Positions 1 through 8,645 of a stretch of 58,784 nucleotides of DNA are shown in pieces. A program made the translations under genes and the position numbers. The notes under the pieces are model-generated. The model was not told where the DNA came from. It saw only the letters and a list, made by a program, of their open reading frames with translations, and searched no databases. This DNA is from Actinomycetota bacterium (lineage in GTDB: Bacteria; Actinomycetota; Acidimicrobiia; Acidimicrobiales; Ilumatobacteraceae): positions 1-58,784 of the forward strand of contig VFYV01000013.1 in assembly GCA_016871395.1 (NCBI GenBank), in the 5' to 3' direction. How positions within the stretch are numbered: the stretch's first letter is position 1; the number at the start of each line of letters is the position of its first letter.

Positions 1-2
1 AC

Positions 3-83
3 GCCGAGGTCGCGACTTTCACCGAAATCTGCGCCCACGAATCGACCGCGGCGCTCGTGACCGAGAGCGAGATGTACCCATGA
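3..83 (+). CDS. 3' end of an upstream CDS (partial, function not determined)
   Basis: An open frame runs in from the left edge and ends with TGA at 81-83, giving a tail ending ESEMYP. The stop overlaps the ATG of the next gene (ATGA at 80-83), which indicates translational coupling and one operon. Only 26 residues are visible, too few to identify. In other actinobacteria alkyl-DHAP-synthase-like flavoproteins often sit beside glycerol-3-phosphate dehydrogenase (GlpD), so GlpD is a plausible guess from context only. Confidence 0.5.
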   Translation, partial: AEVATFTEICAHESTAALVTESEMYP

Positions 84-1579
84 CCACCGAGATCACGTCA
101 CCCATCGAATTGGTCACGGCCGCCGATGTCACCGATCACTTCGACCATCGAACCCCTCTCATCGAACCGCGACACCTGGAGGCGATCGCATCGATGTGCC
201 CCACCGACGTCTCCGCGCGCGGAACCGCCGAGGCCAGTCGTGACTGGTGGCCACTGACCATGCATTGGGCCCTTCGCGGTGAGGTTCCCAAAGCCGCCGC
301 CATCGTGAGTCGACCGACGAGCACCGCCGAGGTGTCGCGGCTCCTCGCTTATTGCAACCTTCACTCCATTCCGGTCACCGCCGCCGGCGGACGCAGCGGC
401 GTGTGCGGTGCATCCACGCCCGTGCACGGCGGGGTCCTGTTGGACACCACGGCGATGCGCGGTGTCGCCCATGTGGACGACGAGTCCTTGATCGTCGAGG
501 TCTTGGTGGGAACCTTTGGCCCCGATCTCGAGGCTTACCTCAACCCTCTGGGTCTGACGGTCGGACATTTCCCTCAGAGTTTCGACATCGCCACCGTCGG
601 CGGCTGGGTCGCGTGTCGTGGCGCGGGGCAGTATTCCACGCGCTACGGGAAGATCGAAGACATGGTCGTCGGGCTCGAGGTGGTGCTGGCCGATGGCTCC
701 GTCGTGCGCACCGGAGGAGCACCACGCGCTGCCGCCGGACCGGACCTCAATCAGATCTTCGTGGGAAGCGAGGGAACATTGGGCATCGTCACGCGGGTCT
801 GGCTACGTTGCCGACCCCGGGCCACCAGCGAGCGTCGCGCGGCCTTCGGATTCGTCACCTTTGCGGACGGACTCGATGCCTGTCGACGAATACTCCGTCG
901 CGGGGGCACTCCGGCGGTGTTGCGTCTCTACGACGCAGCGGAGAGCAAGCGCGGTCAAAGCGGTGACGGCGCGGTGTGCGTCCTGCTCGTCCTCGATGAG
1001 GGCGATCGTGCCAGCGTGGACGCGTCCATGAGCATCGTCGACGAGGAGTGTTTGGCAACGCCCGGTTGCGCGCCTGGCGACGTCGACTTGGTCGAGCGAT
1101 GGATGCATCACCGCAACGACACCAGTGCTCTGCAGGCTCTCACGAGGAAGGGTTTCGTCGTGGACACGATGGAGATCGCCGCTCCGTGGGGACGACTGAG
1201 TGAGATCTTCGAGGCCTGCCGCGCCGCGATGCTGGCGGTGCCGCATGCGCGTACGGCCACCTGCCACCTGTCGCACAGTTACATCGACGGTGCCTGCCTG
1301 TACTTCACGTTCGCCGCGAACCCACCGGCCGACGAGGTGGAGTCCACGTACATCGCCCTGTGGGACGCCGGCACCCGCGCCGTTCTGGCGCACGGGGGAA
1401 ACCTCAGCCACCATCACGGGGTGGGACTCAATCGCGCGCGCTTCATGGAAGAAGCGCTCGGGTCGGGTTTCACGGTGTTGCGCGCCTTGAAGAACTCCCT
1501 CGACCCCCGGGGCATCCTCAACCCCGGCAAGATGGGCCTGCCCCTGCCGGACGGCTGGCACGGGGTTCGATGGCCGTGA
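80..1579 (+). CDS. FAD-binding oxidase, alkyldihydroxyacetonephosphate synthase-like
   Basis: A 499-residue flavoprotein of the PCMH/VAO family. The FAD pyrophosphate loop GGRSGVCGAS lies near residues 103-112. The long FAD-binding stretch with TVGGWVACRGAGQYSTRYGK (about 172-191) and VGSEGTLGIVT (about 228-238) is the typical signature. Near the C terminus a SHHHGVG motif matches the catalytic His-His-His of alkyl-DHAP synthases, followed by LNPGKMG. In eukaryotes this family swaps acyl-DHAP for an alkyl ether; in bacteria the substrate is mostly unknown and other 2-hydroxy-acid oxidases share the fold. The gene starts inside the previous stop codon and its end overlaps a small membrane protein gene. 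A glycerol kinase follows, which points to glycerol-phosphate or ether-lipid metabolism (inference). Confidence 0.8.
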   Translation: MTTEITSPIELVTAADVTDHFDHRTPLIEPRHLEAIASMCPTDVSARGTAEASRDWWPLTMHWALRGEVPKAAAIVSRPTSTAEVSRLLAYCNLHSIPVTAAGGRSGVCGASTPVHGGVLLDTTAMRGVAHVDDESLIVEVLVGTFGPDLEAYLNPLGLTVGHFPQSFDIATVGGWVACRGAGQYSTRYGKIEDMVVGLEVVLADGSVVRTGGAPRAAAGPDLNQIFVGSEGTLGIVTRVWLRCRPRATSERRAAFGFVTFADGLDACRRILRRGGTPAVLRLYDAAESKRGQSGDGAVCVLLVLDEGDRASVDASMSIVDEECLATPGCAPGDVDLVERWMHHRNDTSALQALTRKGFVVDTMEIAAPWGRLSEIFEACRAAMLAVPHARTATCHLSHSYIDGACLYFTFAANPPADEVESTYIALWDAGTRAVLAHGGNLSHHHGVGLNRARFMEEALGSGFTVLRALKNSLDPRGILNPGKMGLPLPDGWHGVRWP

Positions 1580-2010
1580 ACGTCGTCCGTTCGACCAGTC
1601 GTTGGGACCGCGCGGCGATTCGAGCCGGCGCGTCGGTCGCCTTGGTGTTCGCCGTGCCGTTGTCGGTGGTGGCGCGCATCCTCGCCGGTGACGAAACACC
1701 CGAAGGTGGCACGGCCACCCTGGTCGTGCTGTTGTCGCTCGGTGCCGCGATCGGCTTTTTGTTGGGTGCAGGGGTGGCGGCCTGGCATCAACAGCGCGGC
1801 ACTCCGCTCTCGCACGGGATCGTCACCGCCGCCGTCACCTACGTCGTTCCCCAAGCCATCCTCATCGTCGTCAAACTCGCTCGTGGGGGCGAGGTGCGAT
1901 GGACCGGTGTCATCTTCAACCTGACCGTGATGATCTCCATGGGGGTTCTCGGAGGCCTGCTGGGATCTTCGATGCGCAAGCGCGGTGCTCGACCGTCCAG
2001 TCAACGCTGA
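1570..2010 (+). CDS. Small four-helix membrane protein of unknown function
   Basis: 146 residues starting at ATG 1570, ten bases inside the end of the flavoprotein gene. Four hydrophobic segments are visible at about residues 22-38, 48-71, 81-101 and 110-130, with a basic C-terminal tail (MRKRGARPSSQR). I recognise no catalytic motif. The overlap with the upstream gene and the 17-base gap to the glycerol kinase suggest one operon. The reading frame is open further upstream, but that part is antiparallel-like low-complexity translation of the flavoprotein gene, so the internal ATG is preferred. Confidence 0.6.
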   Translation: MAVNVVRSTSRWDRAAIRAGASVALVFAVPLSVVARILAGDETPEGGTATLVVLLSLGAAIGFLLGAGVAAWHQQRGTPLSHGIVTAAVTYVVPQAILIVVKLARGGEVRWTGVIFNLTVMISMGVLGGLLGSSMRKRGARPSSQR

Positions 2011-2027
2011 CGTGACAGACTCCTCCC

Positions 2028-3533
2028 ATGAGCGGCTCCGTACTGGTCGTCGATGTCGGGACGAGTGGACTGCGAACCGGCGTCGTGCGCCCCGACGGTT
2101 CGGTGAGCGGGCTTCACCATCGAGCCTTCGTCCCGTCCAGCCCCGTGGCCGGACTCGTCGAATTCGACGCCGTCGAGATGGCCCGACTGGTTCTGGAGGT
2201 TGCTCGACGATCGATCTCCGACGCCGGTCCCGTCGCATCGGTTGGCATCACCAATCAGCGCGCGTCCACCGTCGTTTGGCGCCGGAGCACCGGAACACCC
2301 ATCGGACCGGCGCTCGGTTGGCAGGACCTACGCACCGTCGGTGAGTGCATCACCGCCAAACTCGAACACGGCCTCGCCTTGGCCCCGAACCAATCGGCGA
2401 CGAAAGTGGCCTGGCTCTTGAGGAATCATGTCGGCGACGCCGCCGCCGTAGCGGCCATCGTCGACGATCTCGCCTTCGGAACCGTCGACACCTGGATCGC
2501 CTGGACCTTGTCGCGCGGCAACCTGCACGTCACCGATCACGGGAACGCCGCGGTCACCGGATTGTGCGAGATCACCGCCGAGGGAGGACCGCGTTGGCAT
2601 CGGCGCGCGTGCGGCGCACTCGGGATTCCGATGGAGATCCTGCCTTCGATCGTCCCGTCGTCGGGCGTCATCGGACTCGCCTGCGCCCTCGACGACTCTC
2701 CCCCGATCGCGGCGTTGGCTGGGGACCAACAGGCATCGTTGATGGGTCAGTCCTGCGTTCGACCCCACATGGCCAAATGCACCTTCGGCACCGGTGGAAT
2801 GATGAACGTGCTGCTCGGTACCGCGGCACCCGAAAAAGCCGAGCGTTCCGCCCACGGCACGTTCCCGATCGTGGCATGGAGTCGCCAAGCCGCGTCGATT
2901 CCCGAGATGTGGTGGGCGTCGGAGGCGATCATGTTGTCTGCCGGCACGAACGTCGAATGGTTGCGCGACGACCTGGGAATCATCGCCGACGCCGCCGAGA
3001 GCGACGCCGTGGCCGCGACGTGCTCCGTTACCGATGGCGTCATGTACGTGCCGGCATTGTTGGGCCTCGGCACTCCCTCGTGGGACTACGGCGCTCGGGG
3101 TGCTTTGCTCGGTCTGACTCGGGGCTCGGGGCGGGCCCAGGTGATTCGGGCGGTACTGGAGGGGGTGGCCCATCGAGGTGCCGATCTGCTGGACGCCGTC
3201 GAGGCCGACCATCCCGCTGTGCACGTGCCCGAGATCCGCGTCGACGGAGGAATGAGCCGGAACCGCACCTTCGTGCAGGCCCTCGCCGATGCCACCGGTC
3301 GACCGGTGGCGGTCTCACCCATCAGCGACGCCACGACGCTGGGTGCCGGTTATCTGGCCGGACTCGCCACGGGCACCTGGTCCTCCCTCGACGAGATCGC
3401 CAATCTCTGGCATCCGCTGTCGGTTGTGGAGCCCCGAACCAGTTTCGACCGAGCTCGTGAGCGGGCGAAATGGGCCGACGCTGTGACCCGCGCCTCCGGT
3501 TGGATACCCGAGCTGTCGGGCCTCGACTTCTAA
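2028..3533 (+). CDS. glpK: Glycerol kinase-like FGGY carbohydrate kinase
   Basis: 501 residues, the usual length of glycerol kinase. The N-terminal phosphate-binding motif DVGTSG lies at residues 8-13, followed by GITNQRASTVVW (the GlpK signature is GITNQRETTVVW) and GWQDLRT. The C-terminal ATPase half shows GTGGMMN, GARGALLGLTRG and DGGMSRN. It would phosphorylate glycerol to glycerol-3-phosphate in the cytoplasm. Because the QDLRT and QRAS positions differ from canonical GlpK, a related polyol kinase is possible. A CAGACT hexamer (2016-2021) ends 6 nt before the ATG and may be a leaderless promoter, so it may also be transcribed separately from the genes upstream. Confidence 0.8.
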   Translation: MSGSVLVVDVGTSGLRTGVVRPDGSVSGLHHRAFVPSSPVAGLVEFDAVEMARLVLEVARRSISDAGPVASVGITNQRASTVVWRRSTGTPIGPALGWQDLRTVGECITAKLEHGLALAPNQSATKVAWLLRNHVGDAAAVAAIVDDLAFGTVDTWIAWTLSRGNLHVTDHGNAAVTGLCEITAEGGPRWHRRACGALGIPMEILPSIVPSSGVIGLACALDDSPPIAALAGDQQASLMGQSCVRPHMAKCTFGTGGMMNVLLGTAAPEKAERSAHGTFPIVAWSRQAASIPEMWWASEAIMLSAGTNVEWLRDDLGIIADAAESDAVAATCSVTDGVMYVPALLGLGTPSWDYGARGALLGLTRGSGRAQVIRAVLEGVAHRGADLLDAVEADHPAVHVPEIRVDGGMSRNRTFVQALADATGRPVAVSPISDATTLGAGYLAGLATGTWSSLDEIANLWHPLSVVEPRTSFDRARERAKWADAVTRASGWIPELSGLDF

Positions 3534-3596
3534 GATGCAGTGCCACTCGGGCGACTCGACCGCCCCGTTCGCACGCCCGGTTTGGAAAGGACACTC

Positions 3597-4130
3597 GTGA
3601 GCACGTCCCCCGTGAGCAGTACCAGCGACAAGGTTGTCGCCACTCCCCCGCGTCGTCCGACATCGGCCGACATCGAGTTGCTGGCCTTTGCCCAGTCCGC
3701 CGAACTGTCCGCGCGCGACTTGTACGAGCAGGCCGTGGCTGCCGGAGCGGGAGGCGATCAGGTCGCCAGTTTGGTCGCTCTGGGCGCCCACCATGACGCC
3801 TACGCGCAGTCTTTGTCGGCGTTGTTGGGCACTGACGCACCGCGGGAGCGCAACGACGTGTTGTTCTCCGCTTTGACGACCGGATTCGGTCCGGACACCG
3901 AGTCGATGGCTCTGGCCGCCCACGGGCTCGAGAACACCTTGGTGGTCACGCACACCGACCTCCTCGGCCTTCTCGAGGGCACCGAGGGCGCTGCGCTCGT
4001 CGCTTCCATCCTCATCGGCGAGTCACGTCACTGTGCCGCGATGGCCGCCTTGGCCGGCAAGTCGCCCGTGAGCGATATCGATTTGTTCCTGAAGACGTCC
4101 GAGGTCGACTCCCTCGCGCCGAAGGCCTGA
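3597..4130 (+). CDS. Ferritin-like domain protein, cytosolic
   Basis: 177 residues from GTG 3597, chosen because GGAAAGGA (3584-3591) lies five bases upstream; an in-frame GTG at 3540 has no such site. The protein is mostly helical, with a possible carboxylate-bundle pattern: SADIELLAFAQSAELSARDLYEQA, HGLENTLVVTHTDLL and ILIGESRHCAAMAAL. The ESRHC motif is the equivalent of ExxRH ligands in ferritin-like proteins. No signal peptide is visible. Thirteen bases downstream begins a second ferritin-like protein, so the two are probably co-expressed. Role in metal or redox handling is an inference; the exact family is not resolved. Confidence 0.65.
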   Translation: MSTSPVSSTSDKVVATPPRRPTSADIELLAFAQSAELSARDLYEQAVAAGAGGDQVASLVALGAHHDAYAQSLSALLGTDAPRERNDVLFSALTTGFGPDTESMALAAHGLENTLVVTHTDLLGLLEGTEGAALVASILIGESRHCAAMAALAGKSPVSDIDLFLKTSEVDSLAPKA

Positions 4131-4143
4131 TCCGGAGATGACC

Positions 4144-5079
4144 ATGAGCGATTTCAACCGTGATGAACTGCGTCGAGCGTTGCGCGACACCGCCGACCAC
4201 CGACGCGATGCCCTTGGTCCGATCGTCGAGGCCACCCGAGGGCTGAACTTCACTCGCTCACTCTCGCGTCGTCGCTTCTTCATCGCCGGCGGTGCCACCG
4301 TGTCGTTCGCCGCCTTGGTGGCGGCCTGTGGCGGTTCGGAGTCCGCCGGTATCGCTCGCTTGGGAGACGCGCCAACACCGAACAAACTGGTCGAGGCCGA
4401 TGTCACCGACATCGCATTGTTGCGCACGGCGACCTCCCTCGAACACAACGCCATCTTCGTGTACGAGGCCGTCGCCCGCGCTGGCGTGCTGTCTGGTGAC
4501 GCCGCCGAGATCGCCAAGCGTTTCCTCGACGACCATCGCTCGCACGCCGAGGCCACCGCGTCGCTCACCACGGGTCTCGGCGGCACGGCGTACTCGAAGC
4601 CCAACCCGCGCCTGCAGTCGATCTACATCGATCCGGCCCTCACCCTCATCCTCGGCGACGAGGAAACCGGTGTGCCCGCCACCGACGATCCGGCGGCCGA
4701 CGTCTTGGCTTTGGCCTACGCGCTCGAAACCATCGCCGGTGCCACCTATCAGGCGTACGTGCCGTTACTCGATGACAAGTCGTTACGCGCCGCCGCCATG
4801 GGTATCGGCGACCAGGAGGCTCGCCACGCGGCATTGCTCGGCGTCGTCCTCAACCCCGGTCGCCTGGTCTCGTCGATGGGTCTCCCCATCGCCGCCGAGT
4901 ACCAAGAGGACACCGACTCCCCCGCGGCGGCCTATGCGTCGCCGTCGGCGTTCGGAACTCAAGCGCCCGTTCCGGTGACGTTGGGTGCCCCCGGCGAGAC
5001 CGGCACTCGCACCACGGTGAACCTCGAGACCCCGAGCCTGAACTCGATGATCTACGAGTACCTCGACAACGAGGGCTGA
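4144..5079 (+). CDS. Ferritin-like domain lipoprotein exported by Tat
   Basis: 311 residues. Start ATG 4144 is preferred over ATG 4138 because GGAG (4134-4137) would be too close to the latter. A twin-arginine signal (SRRRFF at 41-46) is followed by a hydrophobic stretch and a lipobox LVAAC with lipid-carrying Cys62. The n-region is unusually long, about 40 residues. The mature part carries the repeated acidic/His pattern of a ferritin-like four-helix bundle: SLEHNAIFVYE, DDHRSHAEA, ALETIAGATYQAY and DQEARHAALLG. Tat export fits a protein that folds with its metal in the cytoplasm. It is paired with the cytosolic ferritin-like gene just upstream. Confidence 0.75.
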   Translation: MSDFNRDELRRALRDTADHRRDALGPIVEATRGLNFTRSLSRRRFFIAGGATVSFAALVAACGGSESAGIARLGDAPTPNKLVEADVTDIALLRTATSLEHNAIFVYEAVARAGVLSGDAAEIAKRFLDDHRSHAEATASLTTGLGGTAYSKPNPRLQSIYIDPALTLILGDEETGVPATDDPAADVLALAYALETIAGATYQAYVPLLDDKSLRAAAMGIGDQEARHAALLGVVLNPGRLVSSMGLPIAAEYQEDTDSPAAAYASPSAFGTQAPVPVTLGAPGETGTRTTVNLETPSLNSMIYEYLDNEG

Positions 5080-5101
5080 GCCCGCCCGTACACTTCTTGG
5101 C

Positions 5102-5465
<364 letters not shown>

Positions 5466-5487
5466 ACCCACCATCGATTCCGACTCG

Positions 5488-5769
5488 TCACTCGCCGCGG
5501 GCCGACGCCGCCGCAATGACGCGCTCGAGTTCCTCCAGTTGCATCGGATCCCTGACACCCAACAATCGCGCGTAGAAACGCAAACCCTTCGGAGATCCGA
5601 CCACGCGCACCGGTATGCGGTCACCGAGATCCGAACCGAACTCGGTGGGAATGTCGACCGTCTCCACACCGGCGTCGAACAAATCGGACTCGTCGGCCGC
5701 CAGAGCCGCGGCGTCGAATCCTCCCAGGCCGTAACTCTCGGCGTCGACGAAGAAGGTGTACTCGGCCAT
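5488..5769 (-). CDS. Small acidic protein of unknown function
   Basis: 93 residues beginning MAEYTFFVDAESYGL. The start is set by a TAGATT hexamer (5777-5782, minus strand) ending 7 nt before ATG 5769, a leaderless promoter signature; an alternative TTG three codons upstream is unlikely. The protein is acidic in its first half and ends with an amphipathic helix (DPMQLEELERVIAAASA). No family is recognised. It lies between rnpB and the divergent cytochrome P450 gene. Confidence 0.6.
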   Translation of the reverse strand: MAEYTFFVDAESYGLGGFDAAALAADESDLFDAGVETVDIPTEFGSDLGDRIPVRVVGSPKGLRFYARLLGVRDPMQLEELERVIAAASARGE

Positions 5770-5776
5770 GTCGAGC

Positions 5777-5782
5777 AATCTA
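5777..5782 (-). promoter_or_regulatory. TAGATT leaderless -10 element
   Basis: Minus-strand TAGATT ends exactly 7 nt before the ATG of the 93-residue protein, so the transcript would begin at or next to the start codon. Confidence 0.55.
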
Positions 5783-5857
5783 GGCCCGGCGCCGAAAGCC
5801 GGGGTGAACGTGAGCCACCGGAGCCGTCTCGTTGGTGCCGGGTCCGGGACCAGGCAC

Positions 5858-5863
5858 TAAATT
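5858..5863 (+). promoter_or_regulatory. TAAATT leaderless -10 element of the P450 gene
   Basis: TAAATT ends 7 nt before ATG 5871. No Shine-Dalgarno sequence is present. It decides the start against an in-frame GTG at 5832. Confidence 0.6.
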
Positions 5864-5870
5864 CTCGTCC

Positions 5871-7133
5871 ATGAGCACGAAACTCCCTCGCGTACCACTG
5901 AGCGACATCGATCTGTCGTCTCCCGAGTTTTGGACCGCCGATCGGGCGTGGCGCGAGGATGCGTTTCGCACCCTGCGCGACGAGAAACCCTTCGCCTTCT
6001 TCGAGGAGCGCGTGATCGAGGACGCTCCGTTCCCGCCCGGGCCGGGCTATTACGCCGTGACTCGCCATGACGACATTTGGCAGATCAGCCGCAACGCCCA
6101 ACTGTTCTGCAGCGGTAAGGGCAGCAACATCGGTGACCTTCCGGTGGAAATGAACGAATTCTTCGGATCCATGATCAACATGGACGATCCCAAGCACTTT
6201 CGTCTGCGCAACATCGTCTCGCGCGGGTTCACCCCCAAGGAGGTCACGCGCATCGAGGATCAGGTGCGTGACCGCGCCGATCGTTTGGTGACCGAACTGA
6301 TCGAACGCTTCCCGAGCGGCGAATGCGACTTCGTCGAGGAAGTCGCTGCGGCTCTTCCGCTGGCGATCATCTGCGACATGATGGGTATCCCCGAGCAGGA
6401 TCACAAGAAGATCTTTCATTGGACCAACGTCATCCTCGGGGTGGGCGACCCCGAATTCGTGGGCTCGTACGAAGAACTCATGGGCGTGGCACTCGAGATG
6501 TTCATGTACGCCCAAGCATTGGGCGAAAGTCGCATCGACCACCCGCAAGACGACGTCACGTCAGCGATGATGAACGCCGTGGTCGACGGCGAGCGCCTCA
6601 CCGCTCAGGAATTCGGTTCTTTCTTCATCCTGTTGGTGGTGGCCGGCAACGAAACCACCCGAAACGCCATCAGCCACGGCATGAAGCTGCTCACCGACCA
6701 CCCCGAGCAGCGCAAGATCTGGTTCGACGACTTCGAGACCCACACCCGCACCGCGGTGGAAGAGATCGTCCGCTACTCCACGCCGGTGATCCACTTTCGA
6801 CGAACGGTCACCGCGGACACTGTGCTGTCGGGCCAAGAGCTCAAAGCCGGCGACAAGGTGGTCATGTTCTACGCCTCGGGGAACCGGGACGAGCGCGTCT
6901 TCACCAACCCGGACAGTTTCGACGTGACCCGTGCGGTGGCCCCGGCTCAGGTGGGTTTCGGAGCCGGCGGGCCGCACTTCTGCCTCGGCGCCAACCTGGC
7001 CCGACGTGAGATCCAGGTGATGTTCGACGAGATACGACGTCGACTGCCCAACATGCGCATCACCGGCGAACCGGCCTACCTGCAGAGTTCGTTCATCAAC
7101 GGCATCAAGCGCATGCCGTGCAGCTGGTCCTGA
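5871..7133 (+). CDS. Cytochrome P450
   Basis: 420 residues, the size of a soluble bacterial class I P450. The I-helix oxygen-activation motif AGNETT is at 258-263, the K-helix ExxR at 298-301 (EIVR), and the haem loop FGAGGPHFCLGANLARRE at about 363-380 with proximal Cys371. The closest recognisable relatives are the actinobacterial CYP125/CYP142/CYP124 group that hydroxylate sterol or branched lipid side chains, but the substrate cannot be read from sequence. It needs a ferredoxin and reductase, and none is adjacent. It stands alone between two minus-strand genes and carries its own leaderless promoter. Confidence 0.95.
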   Translation: MSTKLPRVPLSDIDLSSPEFWTADRAWREDAFRTLRDEKPFAFFEERVIEDAPFPPGPGYYAVTRHDDIWQISRNAQLFCSGKGSNIGDLPVEMNEFFGSMINMDDPKHFRLRNIVSRGFTPKEVTRIEDQVRDRADRLVTELIERFPSGECDFVEEVAAALPLAIICDMMGIPEQDHKKIFHWTNVILGVGDPEFVGSYEELMGVALEMFMYAQALGESRIDHPQDDVTSAMMNAVVDGERLTAQEFGSFFILLVVAGNETTRNAISHGMKLLTDHPEQRKIWFDDFETHTRTAVEEIVRYSTPVIHFRRTVTADTVLSGQELKAGDKVVMFYASGNRDERVFTNPDSFDVTRAVAPAQVGFGAGGPHFCLGANLARREIQVMFDEIRRRLPNMRITGEPAYLQSSFINGIKRMPCSWS

Positions 7134-7143
7134 CCAAGGCCAC

Positions 7144-7740
7144 TCAGTCCATCTCGCCGGCGAGGTAGTGGCGACGGCACAAAAGTTCGTACCGGACCAC
7201 GTCACCGAACATGGGCTGCGGTGCGTCACCGGTGTCGCCCACGACCACCGTCTCTCCTTCGTACACCACCGTTCCGTTCACGACGCGGGCGTTGTGGGTG
7301 GCCCGTGAGCCGCACCAGCAACGGGCCTCCACCTGCATTTCGACGCGCTCGTCGGCGACTTCGAGCATGCGCCGGGTTCCGTCGAACAGCAGACCCCGGA
7401 AGTCGGTGATCAATCCGAAGGCGTACACGTCGACCCCCAACTCGTCGACGATGCGCGCGAGCTGATCGCACTGGACCGCGGAATAGAACTGAACCTCGTC
7501 GCACACCACGAAATCCAGCGGCGACCGCGATCGGGCCAGCTCGAACAGATCGAGGTCGGCACTCACCTCTACGGCCGGAGCAGACACGCCGAGACGGCTG
7601 GTCACCTGGGTGCCGTCGCGGTCGAGTTTGGTGAGCAACAAACCGCTGCGATCGCGAACGGCGAGATTGTGATGAATCTGCAAGGCGAGGGTGCTCTTTC
7701 CCGATCCCATCGTGCCGAAACTGAAACGCAACGTCGCCAT
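7144..7740 (-). CDS. tdk: Thymidine kinase, type II
   Basis: 198 residues. The P-loop GTMGSGKST is at 9-17, the DEVQF box at 81-85 (catalytic Glu82; DEAQF in most homologues) and the lasso zinc site at Cys141, Cys143, Cys188 and His191. It phosphorylates thymidine to dTMP in the salvage pathway. The P-loop differs slightly from the usual GPMFSGKS. A TAGTTT hexamer at 7750-7755 (minus) lies 9 nt before the ATG. The 3' end faces the P450 gene with only 10 bases between the stops. Confidence 0.95.
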   Translation of the reverse strand: MATLRFSFGTMGSGKSTLALQIHHNLAVRDRSGLLLTKLDRDGTQVTSRLGVSAPAVEVSADLDLFELARSRSPLDFVVCDEVQFYSAVQCDQLARIVDELGVDVYAFGLITDFRGLLFDGTRRMLEVADERVEMQVEARCWCGSRATHNARVVNGTVVYEGETVVVGDTGDAPQPMFGDVVRYELLCRRHYLAGEMD

Positions 7741-7781
7741 GTGTCGCCCAAACTAGTCGCCCGCCGACGAGGACTCCGGAG

Positions 7782-8645
7782 TCAACGATCGACGCGCAGC
7801 TCCACTACCACCGCGGCGTGATCGGACGGTTGCACCGCGCGACCATCGACGTCCTCGGGAACCAGCCCGACCAACCACGCATGAAGCGGATGCCCCATGG
7901 GCTTGGGTCGGGGCCACGAGACGAACACATAATCCAGGCGACGATTCGGCCAGAAGGCGTCGATCTGGTACTCGTTGTCCGACCGCCAGGTGTGCCCGGG
8001 ACCCTCGCCGCGTTGCTCCCATGCGTCGGACATCATCAGGTTCGGATGGCGCGGTTCGGTCCGACCGGTGAGACGTCGGATCTCGTCACTGTCGGGTACG
8101 GCATTGAAGTCACCTGCGACGACCACCGGAAGATCGGACGCGGGATCGCCCCGCAGGTCTCGAATCAGGTCCGCGAGAGCATCGACCTGACGGAGTCGCA
8201 CGGCCGATTCGTCGAAGCGATGGTTCAGGTGTGTGCAGACGACCGGCCAAGAGCCCCACGGTGTGTCCAGCCGGACGTGAACGGCCTTGCGATAGCCCGC
8301 GTCGGTGTCCTTTCCCGGCAAGGCGACCTGACCCGTCGAGAGGATCGGCCACCGCGAGAGGATCGCATTGCCCATCGCGGACTCGCCGTCCGCGCCCGAA
8401 GCACGCGGAAACCAGGGCCCGTCGGACACGAAACAGTGCAGCCCGAGATCGCGGGCGAGATCGTGGGCGAAGGTGTCGACGGTGGTCCCGATCCGCCGAC
8501 AAGCCACCTCCTGCAGACACAACACGTCGGGGTTTTCCCGTTCGATCACCCGCCGAATGGCCTCGCGGCGCAATTCGAAGGGACCGAACTCGTGCCAGAG
8601 GTTCCAGGTCATCACCCGTAGGTGACGTGCGCCGTCAGCCGGCAT
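7782..8645 (-). CDS. Endonuclease/exonuclease/phosphatase (EEP) family hydrolase
   Basis: 287 residues with all motifs of the DNase I/exonuclease III/sphingomyelinase fold: MTWNLWHEFG (metal-site Asn), LQEVACRR (metal Glu), THLNHR (His), VVAGDFNAVPDSDE (Asp/Asn), LDYVFVS and the final SDHAAV (catalytic Asp-His). No signal peptide is seen, so it acts in the cytoplasm or leaves by an unknown route. Substrate could be DNA, a phosphoinositide-like lipid or a small phosphate ester. The start overlaps the end of the upstream M15 peptidase gene by 11 bases, which suggests co-transcription. Confidence 0.85.
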   Translation of the reverse strand: MPADGARHLRVMTWNLWHEFGPFELRREAIRRVIERENPDVLCLQEVACRRIGTTVDTFAHDLARDLGLHCFVSDGPWFPRASGADGESAMGNAILSRWPILSTGQVALPGKDTDAGYRKAVHVRLDTPWGSWPVVCTHLNHRFDESAVRLRQVDALADLIRDLRGDPASDLPVVVAGDFNAVPDSDEIRRLTGRTEPRHPNLMMSDAWEQRGEGPGHTWRSDNEYQIDAFWPNRRLDYVFVSWPRPKPMGHPLHAWLVGLVPEDVDGRAVQPSDHAAVVVELRVDR

